DNA of 64,000 nt from Rosa chinensis. Its lineage: Eukaryota; Streptophyta; Magnoliopsida; Rosales; Rosaceae. Position 1 is the first letter of the stretch. Each line of letters opens with the position of its first letter. The translations under genes were made by a program, and so were the position numbers. The stretch is taken from NCBI RefSeq assembly GCF_002994745.2, contig NC_037092.1, positions 72,391,823-72,455,822 of the forward strand, written 5' to 3'. Below the pieces are notes generated by a model that was given only the letters and a program-made list of their open reading frames with translations, was not told the DNA's origin and made no database searches. This document shows positions 59,446 through 64,000 of the stretch, in pieces.

Positions 59446-60628
59446 GGGAGTGTATTGTATTTGGATTTGTGTAGATTTTTTTTAAATGACAGACTTTTTG
59501 AAAAGTCCACAGACTCTTTAAAAAGTTGATAGACTGTTATGGATTTCTTAAAACCATTGATTTTAGCAACAGACTTTTATTGATTCATGAAAATCTATAT
59601 ACTTTATTATGAATGACTTCTACAGATTTCCTAGAATGTACAAAATATTAAAAAAAAAAAACAAAAAATAATAAAACAAATGCAGCCCAAACACAAAACA
59701 AAATAATAACTTGTTGTCTCTTCAATGCTCCAGTGTCTTCTAATAGAAATTGACTCAAATAAATGATTGTTAGTCTGTCCAGCGAGTTTGTTCTTATTCC
59801 TAATCTCCCAACAACATAAATATACAATATAGATCACTTGATGTTTATGGTTAATTATTCTCATCAATTTTGTTTTTGCCGATTAACATATATTGTAGCA
59901 ATATTGGTCAATGTCTTGATCTATAATCAATCAATTGAAATTCAATTGTTTAACCTTTTTTTGAACCATAATATAAATTCAAATTAATGAGAATAATTAA
60001 TTAATAAGATAAAATTTAGCATGGTTCAAGGTTTTAGGGTTTGACCACAATATTTGAGTTTTAGGGTTTCATAAATCATTTTTATTGCTATTAGGGTTCG
60101 AAGTATCACAATTGAAAAAAAAAAAAAAATCACATTCAACAACTACAATGAACATGTTGGGTATCAAAAAGGTTGATATCATAAAAAAATTAGAGAAAAG
60201 ACAAAAAATTAAGAAAGAGAGATGATGAAAGACAAACTTCTTCGTGCGTAGAGAGAAGGATTTTGATAGATTTTTTTTTTTTTGAAGAGGAAACTTTGAT
60301 AGACTTTTTGAAATCTTTGGTCTGGAGGCTGGAAAATTATTGGAGTTTGGTATGTATAGTTAACACTACAAAGTCCATGATTATCCATGATTTTCTAATT
60401 CCATAAGTATGAATAATATTTTGAATACATCTGTACTTTTATTCATTTTTAAAAGTCCTAATTGAATACTCCTAGATTTTGGTGGAATTCATGAAGTCTT
60501 TAAAAATCATAATTGAATACCTCAAGACTTTCATGGACTGTTAAAAGTCTATATTAAATATACTCAGACTTTTAAATTCCATAGATTTCTTTAAAAGTTC
60601 AACTAATTCCATATACAATACACCCCCC
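59446..60628. mobile_element. Non-autonomous PIF/Harbinger element, 1,183 bp
   Basis: Left end GGGAGTGTATTGTATTTGG, right end read inward GGGGGGTGTATTGTATATGG, both then rich in TAGACTTTT/AAAAGTC-type subterminal repeats. TTCA lies on both sides (59442-59445 and 60629-60632), close to the 3-bp target habit of the family. The first 170 bases match the left end of the transposase-bearing element at 10408 by eye at about three positions in four. No transposase frame is inside, so the 10408 family is its likely source of enzyme. Confidence 0.82.
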
Positions 60629-60632
60629 TTCA

Positions 60633-61323
60633 ACTCATGTGTGCTTGTAATGTTTATTTATCTTACGCTATATTAAGTTATCACATCTAATACCATTAAT
60701 ATATTATCTTTTTCATAAAGAAAAAAATTATTTATAAAATTTCTTATTTTGTTTGTTTACGGACTATTCTCCATTTTGCCTGTGAGCTGTGATCTGTTGA
60801 TAAGTTATAATTTCAATACTGTAAAAGTCAACAAATTAGTGATAATCGAATCCATGACTGGATAATATTCTTTAAAAAAAAAAAATATCTATGCGTTTAA
60901 AAGACAGATATTTCGTTTCAAAAAAGACAGAAATTTAGTTATTTCAAAAAAAAAAAAAAAACAGATATTTCGAGTAAATTACAGGTCAGGGGTAAAGTCG
61001 TAATTCCCGTCTCACAATTAGGGCAGGGCCTAGCCGAATAGCAATAAAGTAGGCACGCACAGTTTCAGAGTCGCAGGCTTTGTGAGAGGGTACTGGATGC
61101 TCATACTAATCAGGTCTGGATTTGAGCCACAACTACAGATTCGACCCCTCTTGAGTCTCTTCAAAGCTTCACAGTAACCCAATAACTACACCCAATGCCC
61201 TCATACGTGCTCTGAAATTCAAAACTACACGCCTCGGTGTTCTCTCAATCGTCTCAAACCTTCTTCTTCTTCTTCTTATTGATCGCCGAAGTCAATCTCA
61301 GCTTTCATCGCAAATCCTAAATC
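60633..61323 (+). promoter_or_regulatory. Upstream region of the SRRM1-like gene
   Basis: AT-rich left half with A-runs (60,870-60,960), then a more balanced stretch from about 61,000 that should be the promoter and 5' leader, with a CTT repeat at 61261-61278 just before the start codon. No named box is convincing. Confidence 0.45.
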
Positions 61324-64000
61324 ATGTCGGGCGGGTTTTTTAGGGTTAGTTTGTTTTGATAATTCTGAATTGCTTTTGATTCCTTGTTTTTTTGATTCGA
61401 TTTAAATATCTGTTGTTACTCAGATCTTCTCCGAAATTCTTAATTTCGTTTGATTTAGTATCTGATTAGGTCGGTGATGTTTTCTTCTGAATTGTGTTCA
61501 TCAGGGTACTTCGGCTGATCAGGACACGAGGTTTTCTAATAAGCAAGCCAAGCTGCTGAAGTCGCAGAAATTTGCACCTGAATTGGAACATTTGGTTCGT
61601 TTTCGATCCCTATTTGTTCTCCAATTTAGTTTACATTTGTCGCCTTGTATGTTAATTAATGGGTGAGAATTGGGGTATTGGTTAACTGACAGAATCGGGT
61701 ATGCGCAGTTAGTGTGATTAATTGTGTATGAATTATGTGTTTTAGGTGGACATGAGGAAGGTGAATATGGATGTGCTCCGTCCATGGATTGCTAATAGGG
61801 TAACTGAGCTTCTTGGGTTCGAAGATGAAGTTCTTATCAACTTCATTTATGGTCTTTTGGATGTGAAGGTAGTGTGATGCATAATCTGAATCCTTTTTTG
61901 TTCATGACCTTCTTCTTACAAATATTTCTGTTTTGTTTTGAGTGGACAAATTTGATCTGCTCGTTCTATATACATGTGTTAGTGACTTATCCAAACGTCA
62001 CTCAGTTGTCAGCTAAACTAAAGCTTATTTTTGATGATATATATTGTTAAGATTTCTTGGTGTGAGGGCCATGAATTTGTGTTGTTAATATATATTTTTA
62101 TGAATGGTACATGGCTTTTTTTTCAATTTGCAGGAAGTGAATGGAAAGGAGATTCAAATTTCACTGACTGGCTTTATGGAGAAAAATACGGTGAAGTTTA
62201 TGAGAGAGCTTTGGACACTTCTTCTCAGTGCGCAAAACAATGCCAGTGGTGTCCCTCAACAGTTCTTGGATGCCAAACAAGAGGAAGCACGAAAAAAGAA
62301 GGTCAGTTTTTATTGTTGTTGCATTGTGGTCCTAGTCTGTTGAGATAATACAGCTTTATTAAAGAAGTTGTGCAATGGATTTCCAGGAGGAGGCAGACGC
62401 AATTGAAACTCAGAGGAAGAAAGATAAGGAGACGCTTGAACTAGAGAGATCGAAGAAGATGGTAATAGCATTTTATTCATGCTGGAGTTGCATTCTCTAG
62501 ACCAGGGTTTTTGGTTTTAACTTCCGTTTGTGTTTTCATGCATTCAGCTAGCTTCTGCAATTATTTGGGTTCATGCCTTTTCCTCAAACTACTGTAGGAT
62601 GGAGGGGTTGATAAAAAATCAAGCAATGCTGCTTTGGAGCCAAACTCAAATCGTGTGTCACCAATGGCTTCAAGTGATCGTCCTGATGATGAAAGAGGGA
62701 ATGGCAAGAGGAATGGTGTGAAGCCAAGTAACAAGTAAGCCATTGCAATTTGTTTTACAATTCAGTAGTATTACTGCAAGTCTGCAGTCTATCTGTGTTA
62801 ACACTGTTGGTATGTGTGGGATGTCATTCATATTGAGATAGTGTAGCCACAAGTATATTTTAAATTTGTACACCAGAAGGATATATTTTAAATTTATACA
62901 CCAGAAGGTTATATTTTAAATTTATACACCAGTTGGTGTGAAAGTTTCTATAGCCTTTTCTTTTATTATTTTACATGTGATATTTTTTCCCTAAATGTTT
63001 TATGTTAAACCTTCCGCAGGGTTTCTAGATCTCCAGATTCAGCAGATTCAGATTCATCTTTGTCCCCTCGGTACAATCTTGAACCCTTTGGTGCCTTAAA
63101 TCTTAAATATACTGCTTGGTTTCATTCTCTATTTTAGGTCCAGCTTCTGGGTAGTCATATTTTAGTGGTACCTGAAGTAATGCTGAGCATGCTTTGTTAC
63201 TCGTTAGATAAAAAATTACACTATTGATTTTTTTATTCACTTTATTTTATTTTATTATCATAAATGTTCTTTTGGAAAAGGAGTCGGTTTGTTAAGTAAA
63301 GACTTAACAAGATGCATTTATAATGAATTTCTTTTCTATACACCAATCATTTGAGTTCGGATCCTAAATTGTTGAGTCACTATAATTATACAGGTTTGGT
63401 GAACGAGACAGGTCAAGAAGTGTATCCATTTCACCAAAAGCACGAGGACGGTCCATTTCTTCTGAAAGGGGAAGGGGTTATCGCTCTCCACAAAGACGAC
63501 CGATTACGCCTAGGAGGCGTTCACCTGAGGGATCACTCTCCCCAAAAGGAAGATCACTCTCCCCAAAAGGAAGATCACCTTATTCCAGGCGAGGATCAAG
63601 ATCAAAATCACCACGCAGATCGCGCTCTCCTATAGTGCGTCGAGCTCGTTCTCCCTATCATCGTAGGTCACGATCTCCTGGACGTCGCAGGTCACCTCCT
63701 CCTTTCCGAAGCCGCAGATCACCCTCACCTTTTCGAGGCCGTAGATCACCCTATCGGCGCCGAAGATCACCCTCGCCTCCCCGCCGCCGCAGATTACCCT
63801 CACCTATTCGTAATCGCAGATCACCATCACCTATCCGACGTCGCAGATCACCCTCCCCTCTGCGGCGACGGACGTCACCTCTTGTACGGCGTCGCAGGTC
63901 CCCCTCACCCGCACGTCGCAGATCACCCTCTCCTGTTCGATCATCATATCGAAGATCTCCACGGAACAGGTATGCATCTCCATTGCAACGGAGGTCACCA
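61324..64000 (+). CDS. PWI-domain serine/arginine-rich splicing cofactor, SRRM1-like (3' end outside)
   Basis: Related to SRm160/SRRM1, a nuclear co-activator of pre-mRNA splicing; the Arabidopsis PWI-domain gene At2g29210 is the remembered match. Exons: 61324-61344, 61505-61594, 61746-61868, 62134-62301, 62387-62461, 62598-62734, 63020-63070 and 63394 to beyond 64000, all in phase. It opens MSGGFFRGTSADQDTRFSNK. The PWI nucleic-acid-binding domain covers about residues 22-110 with VNMDVLRPWIANRVTELLGF (PWI at 50-52) and INFIYGLLDVK. A charged Glu/Lys helix follows (EEARKKKEEADAIETQRKKD). From exon 7 on it is an RS domain with many RRRSPSP-type repeats, which are phosphorylated in such proteins. 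The C-terminus is cut by the window. Confidence 0.94.
62853..62936 (+). repeat. Three tandem 28-bp units in an intron
   Basis: Units at 62853-62880, 62881-62908 and 62909-62936, each TATATTTTAAATTT(G/A)TACA followed by CCAGAAGG or CCAGTTGG. They lie in intron 6 of the SRRM1-like gene. Confidence 0.92.

Overview
The window is a stretch of flowering-plant nuclear DNA. It has AT-rich intergenic sequence, short GT/AG introns, class I and class II plant transposons and core plant genes. A TIR-NBS-LRR resistance gene makes it a dicot, since that class is missing from grasses. A rosid, possibly Rosaceae, is my guess from the general look of the repeats and is weakly supported.

The left part (1-21,800) has one resistance gene (minus strand, running off the left edge) and a broken PPR gene. 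The rest is a pile of transposons. A 5'-truncated long-terminal-repeat copy (about 4,850-8,322) is split by a hAT element (6,262-7,545). A PIF/Harbinger element with a nearly whole transposase starts at 10,408. An ORF1-only LINE (14,633-19,847) is split by a 3.5-kb hAT-like element (15,319-18,792) that carries two internal tandem arrays. A 1.6-kb Mutator-like element (20,137-21,771) carries a GC-rich, possibly captured, fragment.

The middle (22,100-51,300) is the gene-bearing part. It holds a plastid-type J-domain protein (+), an LTI65/RD29-type stress protein (+), a degraded Copia retrotransposon (minus, 27,881-34,550), a 2.8-kb hAT element (34,733-37,574), Rubisco activase (minus), a plastid D-xylose/H+ symporter-like transporter (minus), a small unknown ORF (+) and the large subunit of TFIIA (minus). 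All five multi-exon genes here could be resolved exon by exon with consistent reading phase.

The right part (52,370-64,000) has a solo LTR of about 2.45 kb (52,375-57,497) interrupted by a second solo LTR of about 2.67 kb (53,959-56,629). Three short DNA transposons follow: a Mutator MITE, a TAA-flanked MITE and a Harbinger relative of the 10,408 element. Last comes a PWI-domain, SR-rich splicing cofactor (+, SRRM1-like) that runs off the right edge.

I see no operon-like or defence-island system. The genes are unrelated housekeeping, photosynthesis and stress genes. The most unusual content is the nested transposon structure, resolved here to base level through target-site duplications, together with a shared intron-like layout in the long LTRs and an ORF1-only LINE. 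From memory of Arabidopsis, PPR + J-protein and TFIIA-like + xylose symporter-like are close neighbours on chromosome 5, so part of the window may be an old conserved block inflated by transposons.
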